NCBI GenBank assembly: GCA_002238785.1
Contig: MPNA01000014.1
Location: 16,008-80,007 of the forward strand
Direction: 5' to 3'
DNA length: 64,000 nt
DNA from: a bacterium OM1 bin76
Lineage (GTDB): Bacteria; Actinomycetota; Acidimicrobiia; Spongiisociales; ZC4RG35
The notes under the pieces were generated by a model, which saw only the letters and a list, made by a program, of their open reading frames with translations, was not told the origin of the DNA and searched no databases. Every line of letters starts with the position of its first letter. The stretch's first letter is position 1. A program made the translations under genes and the position numbers. Shown piece after piece: positions 45,950 through 54,868 of the stretch.

Positions 45950-46639
45950 ATGATTCACCGCGGGCCTTGGCCGGGTTTCGTAGTCCTGATCCTGCTTTTG
46001 CTGGTCATCGCATCGTGCGGAGGCGGGGATTCGGAGAGTGTTGAAGAGGCGGAGGCCGTTGCTCCTGTGACCACCGAAGCGGAAGCCACGGAAGAGACTG
46101 TCGCCCCGACCACCTCCGCGACAACCGCTGCTGCAGAGACCACGCGAGCCGCTGCACAGACGACGGACGCGCCTGCGTCCACGGCAACTGAGTCGGAGGC
46201 CACCACCACGGCTGAACCGCTGGGACCGCCGGCTCCGGACTTCATGTTGGAACTGGGGGCTGGCGGGGACTTCGTGTTGTCCCAGCAGACCCAGCCGGTG
46301 GTGGTGTTCTTCTGGGCCGAGTGGTGACCGACCTGTCAGCGGGAGTTGCCCGCTGTCGACCAACTCGCCACTGAGTACGAAGGCCGGGTGGTCTTCGTTG
46401 CACCGGCTTGGAAGTCAAGTCTGGAGGAGACTGCCGCCATGGCTGAGCGCAAGATTCCCTCCGGGCAGGTGTTGTGGGGATTGGATGGGTCGCAGGAGAT
46501 CTTTGCCGACTACGGCATAGGAGGCCAGCCAGCCGGTGCAATAGTGTCTGCCGACGGGTCTTTGGTGTCCACTTGGCGGGGAGCCAGGAACCCCGACCAG
46601 ATCAGGGAGATCTTGGACACCCTGTTGGCTGCCGCATGA
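45950..46639 (+). CDS. Thioredoxin-like lipoprotein with in-frame TGA at the first redox position (selenoprotein candidate 2)
   Basis: About 229 residues with TGA at 46325-46327 as residue 126. The signal peptide has lipobox ending at Cys23 (VIASC). A Thr/Ala/Glu-rich low-complexity linker (about residues 30-85) leads to the thioredoxin domain (PAPDFMLEL). The active site reads FWAEW-U-PT-C then QRELPAV; FVAPAWKSSLE, VLWGLDGSQEIF and the cis-Pro GGQPAGAI follow. The domain closely matches candidates 1 and 3. Its TGA stop overlaps the next gene's ATG. Confidence 0.87.
46337..46355 (+). promoter_or_regulatory. SECIS-like hairpin after the TGA of selenoprotein candidate 2
   Basis: CAGCGGG (46337-46343) and CCCGCTG (46349-46355) form a perfect 7-bp stem with loop AGTTG. 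Further out, CGAC (46329-46332) can pair with GTCG beginning at 46355 if the last stem pair opens, leaving a 5' bulge. It begins 9 bases after the TGA. Confidence 0.65.
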
Positions 46640-47688
46640 TGAGCGCACGGAGCGGTTCTCTCTCTGTCGGCCGAGCGACATTGGCCATCTGGGTCCTTTG
46701 CGGAATGGTGTGGAGCGCCTGTGGAACCGACGATGCGGACCGGCAGGTGGACAGCGCACCCGCCACCTCGACCACCTCAGCAGCACCCGACCAACCGGTG
46801 GAAGAACCATCCCCACAACTTGAGGAGGATGATGGGGGCGCCAGTGACCCGGCGCCGACCACCACGGCAGCCGATGACTCTCCAACCACCGGCGACGCCG
46901 ACGAAACGACGACCACCGGCGCAGAGACCACCACCACGGTGGCTCCCACCACCACGGTGGCGGCTGGGGAGACGGATGCCCAGGTCACCACTACTACGGG
47001 AGGGGCCGCCACGGACGCGGAGACTGTCACCACCACGACCGCCGCGCCAACCACCACAACTCCGCCGACAACTACCGCCGCGCCGACCACTACAACCGGG
47101 GCTCCGATCACCACTACGACGGCGGCCCCCACGACCACCACAACCGCGCCGACCACTACGACGGCGGCCCCCACGACCACCACAACCGCTCCGACAACTA
47201 CAACAACAGCGGCTCCGACCACCACTACGACGGCTGCCCCCACAACGACCACCACAGAGGCCCACAATCGTCCAGCCGCCCCCGATTTCACCTTGGAGTT
47301 GGGTAACGGCGGCACGTTTACGCTCTCGGCCGAGTCTCGGCCCGTGTTCGTGGTGTTCTGGGCCGAGTGGTGACCGTCATGTCAGCGGGAGTTACCCGTT
47401 ATCGATGGTCTAGCCTCCGAGTACCAGGATCGGGTGGCCTTCGTGGCCCCCGCTTGGAAGGCACCCTTGAATGCAACGGCCCAGAGGGCCAATCAACTGC
47501 TGCGTAGCGGAGCGGTGATGTGGGGGCTGGACGAGAATCAACGAGTCTTTTCTGCTTACAGCATCGGCTATCAACCCATTACCGTTCTGATCGGTGCCGA
47601 CAAGACCATTGTCAACCAGTTGTTCGGTGCACAGGGTGCTTCGACGTTGCGGAACGCGATCGAAGAACTATTGGCGATATCGGGGTAA
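46636..47688 (+). CDS. Thioredoxin-like lipoprotein with long Thr-rich stalk and in-frame TGA (selenoprotein candidate 3)
   Basis: About 350 residues with TGA at 47371-47373 as residue 246. Lipobox-like WSAC ends at Cys29. A stalk of about 180 residues, dominated by Thr, Ala and Pro, separates the anchor from the domain (PAAPDFTLEL). The active site reads FWAEW-U-PS-C then QRELPV. FVAPAWKAPL, VMWGLDENQRVF and the cis-Pro segment IGYQPITVL follow to a TAA stop. The ATG overlaps the stop of candidate 2 (ATGA). Without readthrough the product would be a signal plus stalk with no active domain. Confidence 0.87.
46900..47265 (+). repeat. Low-complexity Thr-rich coding repeats (stalk)
   Basis: ACC/ACG-rich short repeats encoding Thr runs interspersed with Ala-Pro. 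A 42-base unit beginning ACTACGACGGCGGCCCCCAC occurs back to back at 47113-47154 and 47155-47196 with three base differences, indicating expansion by slippage or unequal exchange. Confidence 0.8.
47383..47401 (+). promoter_or_regulatory. SECIS-like hairpin after the TGA of selenoprotein candidate 3
   Basis: AGCGGG (47384-47389) pairs with CCCGTT (47395-47400), including one G-U pair, around loop AGTTA. The offset of 9 bases from the TGA and the 5-base loop are the same as in the two upstream paralogues. Confidence 0.6.
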
Positions 47689-47748
47689 CCTGGCCCGGCA
47701 TCACCCCATTTCAAAGTTCCCGTGTCACCAAGACATGATTGAGCGCTG

Positions 47749-49143
47749 ATGAGACTTTGGGAATTGCTGCTCACCGGGGCTCTGGTGGTTGCCCTTCTGT
47801 GGCCGGCGTTGGAGGGAAGACGACTGCCGAGGGGAGTTACGGCCGTCGCCCTCCTAGCGGCGGTGTTCATCCAGTTTCTGGCTGAGGGATTCAGATGGCA
47901 GTTGTGGGGTCTCTATGGCTTGGTAGTGGGGATGTCCCTTGGTGACATGCTGGCCAGGGAGCGGCAACTGGAGTCCTATCGCAGGATCCGCCGGGTGGTT
48001 TTGGGAATGGTGGGCATGCTGGTGTTGGTAGCTCCGGCTTGGGCTCTGCCGATCGTAGAACTGCCCCCTCCCACAGGCCCCTATCAGGTGGCGACAACCA
48101 GTTTTGAGATCCGCAGTGAAGATCGTCTGGAAGACTACGGGCCCATCCCCGGAGACTACCGGCGGGTCATGGTGCAGGCCTGGTACCCGGGGGTGTTGTC
48201 CACAAATGCCGAACCTCTCAGTCCCTGGATAACCGATTTGGAGGTGATAGGCCCTGCTATAACGGCCACTTTGGGCCTTCCGGGTTTCTTCCTGAACCAC
48301 ACTCGTTATACCCCCTCCCACAGCTTCGAGCAGGTGGTGCCGTATCAGGGGAAGATCCCGGTCATTCTTTACTCCCATGGTTGGCGACTGTTTCGGAATG
48401 CCGCCATCCACCAGATGGAATCTCTGGCCAGTCACGGGTATCTGGTGATTGCGGTTGATCACACTTATGGATCGGTGGCCACCGTCTTCCCGGACGGTGC
48501 GGTTGCCCTGCTGGATCCGGAGGCCCTTCCCGACGCGGATGATGTGGACGACGAGATATTTGAGGAAGCCGCCATCCGGATCCTTGAGACATACTCGGAT
48601 GACCTTCGCATGGTCATCGGGAGCTTGGAAGAAGGAGTGAGCGGACCATTCGGGTCACTGGCCGGTATCGCAGACCTGGACCGCCTGGGGATTTTCGGTC
48701 ACTCCCTGGGGGGAGGAGCAGCGGTGAGGACATGTCTGCTGGAGGAAATCTGCGGGGTGGTGGCGTCTCTGGACGGGTGGGTGGAGCCCATCAGATCTGC
48801 GGAACTGTCCAAGGAACTGGATGTGCCGTCGATGTTCATCCGGTCAGACCCATGGCGGGTTTTGGAGAACGACCAAGTCTTGAGAGGGTTGGTGGAACGC
48901 AGCAACCGCCGAAGCTATTGGATCGGGATTGAAAACACCGTGCACAGTGACCTGACCTTGGCCCCGGCCCTCACCCCCGTGGCAGCCTGGTTCGGACTGC
49001 GAGGTTCCATGCCCGCCGCCCAGGTCTTCGCCATCATCGACCGTTACCTGGTGTCGTTCTTCGACCGCCACCTGCTGGGCGTTGGCGGTCGGGATTTGAC
49101 CGAGGTCCCGCCACCCGGAGTCCTGTACGAGTTGATTCCCTGA
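47749..49143 (+). CDS. Alpha/beta hydrolase, PAF-acetylhydrolase-like, with N-terminal membrane helices
   Basis: A 464-residue protein. The first 110 residues hold about four hydrophobic helices; the rest is an alpha/beta hydrolase of the platelet-activating-factor acetylhydrolase type. VILYSHGWRLFRNAAI forms the oxyanion region, GIFGHSLGGGAAV is the nucleophile elbow, and ASLDGWVEPI and NTVHSDLT probably supply the acid and His. It is likely an outward-facing lipase/esterase. It follows the third selenoprotein candidate by 60 bases. Confidence 0.82.
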   Translation: MRLWELLLTGALVVALLWPALEGRRLPRGVTAVALLAAVFIQFLAEGFRWQLWGLYGLVVGMSLGDMLARERQLESYRRIRRVVLGMVGMLVLVAPAWALPIVELPPPTGPYQVATTSFEIRSEDRLEDYGPIPGDYRRVMVQAWYPGVLSTNAEPLSPWITDLEVIGPAITATLGLPGFFLNHTRYTPSHSFEQVVPYQGKIPVILYSHGWRLFRNAAIHQMESLASHGYLVIAVDHTYGSVATVFPDGAVALLDPEALPDADDVDDEIFEEAAIRILETYSDDLRMVIGSLEEGVSGPFGSLAGIADLDRLGIFGHSLGGGAAVRTCLLEEICGVVASLDGWVEPIRSAELSKELDVPSMFIRSDPWRVLENDQVLRGLVERSNRRSYWIGIENTVHSDLTLAPALTPVAAWFGLRGSMPAAQVFAIIDRYLVSFFDRHLLGVGGRDLTEVPPPGVLYELIP

Positions 49144-49174
49144 ACGTTTTCGTGTCCTGCGTCCTCTGGCGGGA

Positions 49175-49726
49175 TCAATTCAACAGGATGCGGTCGATCT
49201 CCTCACCCAACTGGAGAGCGGTGGAAGGTCCGGTGATTCTGGCGGTGACCGTGCCTTGGGGGCCGATGAAGTAGGTCTCTGGTATCCCGAAGACTCCGAA
49301 CGAGATGGCGGCGCGACTGTCGGGGTCGGATGTGTAGTGCACCAGGGGCGACACTCCCAACTCGTTGATGAAGGCTATGGCGTCCGAGGTGCGATCCTGG
49401 TAGGCAATCTGGATGAGGCGAACGCCCGCGCCTTGAAAGGCGTCCGCCACTGCCATCAGGTCGGCATGCTCCACCCGGCATTCCAGGCACCAGGAGGCGA
49501 AGAAATTGATGATCGTAACCTCGGCGCCGGGATCGGGAATGGCCACTTCGCCCGATCCGTCCAGAAGTGGCAGGGTCATGGTGGGCGATTGAGCTCCGAT
49601 CAAAGGGGAAGGAGCAGATTGAGGGTTGTTGGAGAGTCGAGCGGCGAAAACCGCGGCGATCACGGCCATGGAGATGACTGCCAGTGAGCCCACCGCGATG
49701 CCCATCCTGCCCGGCTTGTTCTTCAT
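49175..49726 (-). CDS. ccmG: TlpA/DsbE-like thiol-disulfide protein of the ccm operon
   Basis: About 183 residues from ATG 49726, which overlaps the TPR gene stop by 4 bases. There is one N-terminal membrane anchor, then a thioredoxin fold with a normal CxxC (FFASWCLECRVEH) and the cis-Pro segment FGIPETYFIG. As last gene of the cytochrome c maturation operon it should keep the apocytochrome haem-binding cysteines or CcmH reduced. It is a useful contrast to the three UxxC paralogues: here the same position is encoded by an ordinary Cys codon. Confidence 0.88.
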   Translation of the reverse strand: MKNKPGRMGIAVGSLAVISMAVIAAVFAARLSNNPQSAPSPLIGAQSPTMTLPLLDGSGEVAIPDPGAEVTIINFFASWCLECRVEHADLMAVADAFQGAGVRLIQIAYQDRTSDAIAFINELGVSPLVHYTSDPDSRAAISFGVFGIPETYFIGPQGTVTARITGPSTALQLGEEIDRILLN

Positions 49727-50520
49727 CGACACTCCTCTCCCGCCCGGGCCGCCGCCAATTCGGCGGCCACTTCGGTCTCCGAGGGCAGCATTTCCAGCAC
49801 CCGTCCCAGCAGGGGTACCGCTTGTTGCGCTTGACCGGCCCCGCACCACAGGACGATGGCCTTGAAATAGAGGGCCTGAGGATGCTCCGGTACGGCCTCA
49901 AGGGCCCGATCCAGGGTTTCGATCGCCAGTTGTGTTTCTCCGGACCCTGCCCAGGCCATCCATCCCAATCGGCTCAAGGCTTCAGCCTCCTCTTCGGGGT
50001 GGGGATTGCGTTCCAGCACCTCTCGATAATGGGGGAAGGCTGCCGACAGTTCACCGGATTGGAAATACCGTGCCGCCAAGGCCAGGCGCATTCCGTTTAT
50101 CTGTGGGTGGTCGGCGTTGGCGGCAATTACCGCCTCCATGGTCTCGTTGGAATACCTGGTAGGGTCGAACTGTGGGTCGGAAGCCACCTGTTCCTCGGGG
50201 TTGACGAACCAACCCACTGCAAGCACCAGTGCCACGGCGGCAGACCCCAGGATGGCTGCCACCACGATCCTCCCCAGAGTCCAGAACCCGGTGGAGCGTT
50301 GGGCCTGCTCGGCGACCTGGGAAACGCGATCCCGTTCTTGCAACTCCCGAATCCGTCGTTTAGCCTCTTCCATTTCCTCCAGGTATGTATCTCGAAGCCT
50401 GCGGCCAGTCGACGCAGGGATCTCATTCTCGACAAGTTGCTGCCGCAACTCTTCCAGGTCCCGAGCAGCCTGGTTGAAGCGCTCCTGCCACTTGGTCTCC
50501 TCACCGACCATGGTTGTCAC
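49723..50520 (-). CDS. TPR protein, CcmI/CycH-like
   Basis: 265 residues. The N-terminal third is a charged helical/coiled-coil region (EELRQQLVENEI and onwards), then one transmembrane helix near residues 88-108, then TPR-type repeats containing AALARYFQSGEL-like and ALEAVPEHPQALYFKAIVLW segments. Position between ccmH and ccmG suggests the apocytochrome chaperone role of CcmI. It overlaps ccmH by up to 20 bases. Confidence 0.75.
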   Translation of the reverse strand: MTTMVGEETKWQERFNQAARDLEELRQQLVENEIPASTGRRLRDTYLEEMEEAKRRIRELQERDRVSQVAEQAQRSTGFWTLGRIVVAAILGSAAVALVLAVGWFVNPEEQVASDPQFDPTRYSNETMEAVIAANADHPQINGMRLALAARYFQSGELSAAFPHYREVLERNPHPEEEAEALSRLGWMAWAGSGETQLAIETLDRALEAVPEHPQALYFKAIVLWCGAGQAQQAVPLLGRVLEMLPSETEVAAELAAARAGEECR

Positions 50521-50935
50521 CCAGCAGAGCGGTCGGCCGTCTGCGGCGGCGGGACAACACCAGGCCTGCCCCCGTCAGTAACACCGCGGCGGGAATCAGC
50601 CACAGCAGGAGAGTGCCGGCTCGGAGTGGAGGGTCCAGTAACTGGGAGTCAGGGTATGAGGCCATCAACCGGTCCAGCACCTGCTGATCGGACAGCCCCT
50701 GGTCTACCAATTCTCGCACATAGGTCATCATGTCGGCCGCGTAGGAACTGGGAGACTCGGCTATGGACTCTCCTTCGCAGGCCGGGCAGCGAACCTGGTC
50801 TCCGATCCGCTCGGAGCGGTCCTCGGCAATCGGGTCGGCGTTGACCAACGAGAAGACTATGAAGATCCCCAGGGCCACGGTGACCAGGGGAGACATCCGT
50901 CGGAGGCGTGAGGGGACGGTCGATGCGTCACCCAT
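50501..50935 (-). CDS. ccmH: Cytochrome c maturation protein CcmH
   Basis: 144 residues with an N-terminal membrane segment, the redox motif QVRCPACEGESIAES (CxxC), the helical segment containing DQQVLDRLMASYPDS, and a C-terminal transmembrane helix. It reduces or presents apocytochrome cysteines to the haem lyase. It overlaps ccmF by 8 bases. Confidence 0.9.
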   Translation of the reverse strand: MGDASTVPSRLRRMSPLVTVALGIFIVFSLVNADPIAEDRSERIGDQVRCPACEGESIAESPSSYAADMMTYVRELVDQGLSDQQVLDRLMASYPDSQLLDPPLRAGTLLLWLIPAAVLLTGAGLVLSRRRRRPTALLGDNHGR

Positions 50936-52976
50936 CTGGGTGGATTCCCGTCTTCGCGGTTTTGGGGCGGGACCGCCGGCGGTCCCGCCCCATCAAGGCA
51001 TAAAGACCTCCCGCCGCGCAGAGCAGACCCCCCACCCATAGCACCCATTGCAGGGGAGCGGTGGCGGCCCTCAAGGTGATGCCCTGCTCGTCGATCCGGG
51101 TAAGGCTCAGGTAGAGATCCTCCTTGAAACTGCGGTGGATCCCGGGGGTGGCGATCGGGAGGGCGGAAGTTTCAAACTGGCTCAAGGATGGCTGCACCCA
51201 CCCCTGCAACTGGTCGTCCTTCCAAACCTGCACCGCTGCCGAACTTGTGAGGCGATTGGGCGTCCTGGCGGTGGCAACGCCGGTGTGCACCAACTGGTAA
51301 CCGGCGAACTCGACCCGGTCACCGGGCGTCAAATCAACCCGGTCCAGGGTCTGTCCCAGGTTGGCGGTGGTGGCGATGGCTACGGCCGCCAACGCCACGC
51401 CGGCGTGAGCAAACTGGCCTCCCCAAAACCCCCGATCGGATCGGATGACTCGTCCCAACTGTCTGGCGGCCGAGGTTCCCTTGGAGCCGGCGAAGCGTTG
51501 AGCTTGGGTCCAGAGGCGATAGGCAGCCACCGCCACCACCCAACTTCCCGCCACCGCCGCCAGCACCACATAGCCAATGCGGGTGGTGGTGATCACTACG
51601 ACCGTTCCCACTCCCAACGCCACCTGCAGAGGGAGATGGACCCTGGGCCACACCACCTTGCGGCGGGCCACCCGCCAGGGGAGGGCGGGTCCCACCCCCA
51701 TGGCCAGCAACAGGGCAAAGCTGATGGGAACAGCCAGACGGTCGAAGAATGGTCTGCCGACTCCAACCTCAGAACCGGAGAAGGCCTCCAGCACCAGCGG
51801 ATACAGAGTTCCGGTCAACACCACCATGGCGTAGACCGACAGCAGCAGGTTGTTGAGCATGAAACTGCCCTCCCGACTGGAAAGAGACTCCAGGCGGGGG
51901 GGTGAGGAGATCTGCTGGGAGCGCGCCGCGAACAGAGTGAAGGATCCCACCACCACCACCACCAAGAAGCCCAAAAGGGCCGGGCCGATGGCTGACTGGG
52001 TGAAGGAGTGAACCGAGGCGATCACTCCTGACCGGGTTAGGAAGGTGCCGAGGATGGTCAAGGAGAAGGTCCCGATCACCAACACGAAATTCCATGCCTC
52101 CAACATTCCCCTCCGCTCCTGGACCAAGGAGGAATGCAGAAAGGCGGTGGCTACCAACCAGGGCATGAAAGAGGCGTTCTCCACCGGGTCCCACGCCCAA
52201 TAGCCTCCCCAACCGAGGACCTCGTAGGCCCACCATGCACCAAGAGTGATGCCGGCGGTGAGAAACACCCAGCTGATCCTGGTCCAGAAGCCACTTCGCC
52301 GGAGCCACTCGGAACCGGGCCTGCGCAGGGCCAGGGCGGCGACGCCATAGGCGAAGGGAACGGTCATTCCCACGTAACCCAGATAGAGCAGGGGTGGATG
52401 GATAGCCATCAGGATGTGGTTCTGCAATAAAGGATTCGGTCCTGCCCCGTCGGCGGGTCCCACCGCGGAGGAGAACGGAATGGCACTGGAGGCGGTGCAG
52501 GAACGGGCGGAGGCCTCCACGCAGACCTCGAAGGGATTGCCCACCGTGGCCATCAGTCCGAAGAAAAAGACCCCAACCGCGGCGATGACGGCGAGAGCGC
52601 CCCAGTCCAACGTATCCGGTTGCTCGTGTCTGGTGATGGCTCTTCGCCACACGAAGTAGGCATAGCCGGCCAGCACCAGTCCCCAAAGAACTATGGAGCC
52701 CTCCAAGGCCGCCCAGGCAGTGGCGATGTTGAACGGGAAGGGGGTGTGGCGAGAGTGGTGATTGGCCACGTAGGACACGGTGAAGTCGTTGGCCAGCAGA
52801 GCGGCTAGGAGGATCACCATGGCGCCCACGGCTGCCCACACCATGGTCAGCAGCGGCCTGCGGAGAATGGCTATGGAGAATGAGGGTCGCCTTGCGGCCT
52901 GCCAAGCGGTCACCGTCAGCCAAGCTGCGCCGAGCAACGCTGCCCACACCGCCAGGGTTCCGGCGAAGGAGAGCAT
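50928..52976 (-). CDS. ccmF: Haem lyase CcmF
   Basis: 682 residues, about 14-15 transmembrane helices. The tryptophan-rich haem-handling signature WGGYWAWDPVENASFMPWL is present, with the flanking NHILMAIHPPLLYLGYVG His region. CcmF ligates haem from holo-CcmE to apocytochrome c. Length is typical. It overlaps ccmE by a TGATG-type junction and ccmH by 8 bases. Confidence 0.94.
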   Translation of the reverse strand: MLSFAGTLAVWAALLGAAWLTVTAWQAARRPSFSIAILRRPLLTMVWAAVGAMVILLAALLANDFTVSYVANHHSRHTPFPFNIATAWAALEGSIVLWGLVLAGYAYFVWRRAITRHEQPDTLDWGALAVIAAVGVFFFGLMATVGNPFEVCVEASARSCTASSAIPFSSAVGPADGAGPNPLLQNHILMAIHPPLLYLGYVGMTVPFAYGVAALALRRPGSEWLRRSGFWTRISWVFLTAGITLGAWWAYEVLGWGGYWAWDPVENASFMPWLVATAFLHSSLVQERRGMLEAWNFVLVIGTFSLTILGTFLTRSGVIASVHSFTQSAIGPALLGFLVVVVVGSFTLFAARSQQISSPPRLESLSSREGSFMLNNLLLSVYAMVVLTGTLYPLVLEAFSGSEVGVGRPFFDRLAVPISFALLLAMGVGPALPWRVARRKVVWPRVHLPLQVALGVGTVVVITTTRIGYVVLAAVAGSWVVAVAAYRLWTQAQRFAGSKGTSAARQLGRVIRSDRGFWGGQFAHAGVALAAVAIATTANLGQTLDRVDLTPGDRVEFAGYQLVHTGVATARTPNRLTSSAAVQVWKDDQLQGWVQPSLSQFETSALPIATPGIHRSFKEDLYLSLTRIDEQGITLRAATAPLQWVLWVGGLLCAAGGLYALMGRDRRRSRPKTAKTGIHPDG

Positions 52977-53383
52977 CAGGATCCGGAGGCGCCGGTCACC
53001 GGAGGCGCTTGGTAGTTCTCATCGTGGGACACCAGTGCCCCGTCTGCCCGGTAATAGCCGTCCTGCCAGGCTCCGTCCAGCAGCACGTTCACATCCTCGT
53101 CGAACAGGAGAGGAGGCGTGTCAGAGAGGAGCACCGAAATGGTGGAGGCGCCATCGGTCAGGTCAAACCGGAGCGGATCGCTGCCTTCCCGCAGCGACCC
53201 TTCAACCACGACCCCCGCCAACCGGAAGCGGCGGCCGTCGGGGAAATCGGTGCGTTGGGTGACGGCCTCGTGAGGGGTGAGGTAATAAACCAGTTCGTTC
53301 CCTATGTTCTGAACCAAGAAGAAGCCGGCTATCAGGATGGCCACCCCCGTGGAGATCAGAAACGGCCAGCGGCGTGTGTTCAT
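52976..53383 (-). CDS. ccmE: Haem chaperone CcmE
   Basis: About 135 residues from ATG 53383, directly overlapping the ccmD stop. An N-terminal anchor is followed by the OB-fold domain: RRFRLAGVVVEGSL, then FDLTDGASTISV. The haem-binding HDENY motif (covalent His) is near the C-terminus. CcmE carries haem from CcmC to CcmF. Confidence 0.93.
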   Translation of the reverse strand: MNTRRWPFLISTGVAILIAGFFLVQNIGNELVYYLTPHEAVTQRTDFPDGRRFRLAGVVVEGSLREGSDPLRFDLTDGASTISVLLSDTPPLLFDEDVNVLLDGAWQDGYYRADGALVSHDENYQAPPVTGASGS

Positions 53384-53493
53384 CAGTCCCGGCGACCAGT
53401 CGCCCTCCGCCATCGGACGACCAAGCGAATCACGTAGCCCGCCAGGATGGCGCCGGTGGCCAGATACGCTGCCCATACCCAACCTATGTTCAC
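53383..53493 (-). CDS. ccmD: CcmD-like micro-protein, 36 aa
   Basis: Reads MNIGWVWAAYLATGAILAGY, then VIRLVVRWRRATGRRD, from GTG 53493 to TGA 53383-53385. One transmembrane helix and a basic tail match CcmD, which helps release holo-CcmE from CcmABC. The start overlaps the ccmC stop (GTGA) and the stop overlaps the ccmE ATG (TGATG). Confidence 0.8.
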   Translation of the reverse strand: MNIGWVWAAYLATGAILAGYVIRLVVRWRRATGRRD

Positions 53494-54194
53494 GCTTCCA
53501 CCTCACCCAACTGGGGGACGGTGACGCGACTCTGCACCGAAATCTCCGACTCGCAAACGGCTTCCTCGAGTCGGGCCAACTCGGTTCTGAAGCTCATCAA
53601 GGTCAAGTAAAGCAAAGTGAAAGCCCCCAGGTTCACCAGCAATGCCGTGACCATCGCACCGTCCATTTGAATACCGTCGGGGCGGATGGTGAGACCCTGA
53701 TGGAGGGTGCGCCACAGCTTCACCGAGAAGTACACCAACGGCACCTGCACCACCGCCACCGCTCCCAACACCGACGATCGGCGGGCCTGCCGGTAGGGGT
53801 CGGAGGTGGTGCGACGCAGGGCCAGGTAGCCAAGGTATACGAAGAACATCAGGGCGGTGGTGGCCAATCGGGCGTCACCCCAATCCCAGTAGGTGCCCCA
53901 AACCGGCTTTCCCCAGATCATCCCGGTGGCCAGAGCCACGGCGGTGAAGAGCACGCCAGTCTCCGCAGACGCCTCGGCGGTTCGGTCCCAGCCCATCCGG
54001 TGGGTGAACAGCCATCCTATGCTTCCTGCCGCCGTGACTCCGAAGGCCAAAAAAGCCAGCCAGGCCGAAGGAACATGGATGTAGAGGATCCGAACGAAGT
54101 CACCCTGCAGGGCATCGGGGGGTGAGGTGAATGCGGCGGCCAAGCCTGCTGCCAACGCCAAGACGGTCAGGGTGGCGAGAACCTTCTTTTTCAC
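53490..54194 (-). CDS. ccmC: Haem transporter/handler CcmC
   Basis: 234 residues, six transmembrane helices. The WWD-type motif appears as GKPVWGTYWDWGDARLTT-like (VWGTYWDWGDARLATTAL) and His residues flank it. CcmC loads haem onto CcmE. The GTG start overlaps the ccmB stop by 4 bases. Confidence 0.93.
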   Translation of the reverse strand: MKKKVLATLTVLALAAGLAAAFTSPPDALQGDFVRILYIHVPSAWLAFLAFGVTAAGSIGWLFTHRMGWDRTAEASAETGVLFTAVALATGMIWGKPVWGTYWDWGDARLATTALMFFVYLGYLALRRTTSDPYRQARRSSVLGAVAVVQVPLVYFSVKLWRTLHQGLTIRPDGIQMDGAMVTALLVNLGAFTLLYLTLMSFRTELARLEEAVCESEISVQSRVTVPQLGEVEA

Positions 54195-54868
54195 AGAGCG
54201 ATTTCCTCCAAGGCCCGGGCCGACATGACTCCCGCGGCGGCCAACCCCAGGTCAGCTATAACCAGCACCAGTACCCAGAGGATGATACCGCCCCCGGCGA
54301 TCAAGCTTTCCAGCGCTTGGGAGGCGCTCATCAGAAGAGGAGCGGCCAAAGGCGCCATCAGCAGGGGGGCCAGGCTGGTGCGGGCCCTGAGACCCACCGT
54401 CACATCTGCGGCCAGGGTGCCCAGCATCGACATCCCGATGGCACCCAGAATGATCACGGGAATCATCAACCAAATCCCCGACGGGGGCCGGTAGTCGTAA
54501 AGCACGATGACCGGGATCACCAGCATCCCCGATATCGGGAACAGGATCAGAGTTGAGGCTGCCGATCGGCCAACGAAGCGGGCAGCCGGATCGAGGCCCG
54601 TCAGCGCCAGGACGCGCCTGTGGTCCGCGGTCTCCGACGCGGTCTGCCGGAATACGATCATCATTCCGAACAACAGGAAGATCAGCCAGTAGACGGGAGC
54701 AGCTAGGTCCCTGAGGAGACCTGGGGAGGCGTCGGTCGCCAGGGGCACCACCCAGGTGGCCACCACCGCGAACGGAAACACCACCGACAGGGCTTCTCCG
54801 CTTCGAATCTCAACCCGGAGATCACGCTGGGCAATGATCGACGCGGACCTCCAGAAGCCGGCCTTCAA
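54191..54868 (-). CDS. ccmB: ABC permease CcmB
   Basis: About 225 residues from the TTG at 54868, which overlaps the ccmA stop (TTGA). Six hydrophobic helices and the RDLRVEIRSGEALSVV and FGMMIVFRQTASE segments match CcmB, the membrane partner of CcmA. A longer open frame upstream lies inside ccmA and is discarded. Confidence 0.9.
   Translation of the reverse strand: MKAGFWRSASIIAQRDLRVEIRSGEALSVVFPFAVVATWVVPLATDASPGLLRDLAAPVYWLIFLLFGMMIVFRQTASETADHRRVLALTGLDPAARFVGRSAASTLILFPISGMLVIPVIVLYDYRPPSGIWLMIPVIILGAIGMSMLGTLAADVTVGLRARTSLAPLLMAPLAAPLLMSASQALESLIAGGGIILWVLVLVIADLGLAAAGVMSARALEEIAL

Noticed and set aside
46602..47315. Long Val-rich open frame on the minus strand
   Set aside because: It is the antisense of the Thr-rich (ACC/ACG) repeats and has no protein-like features.
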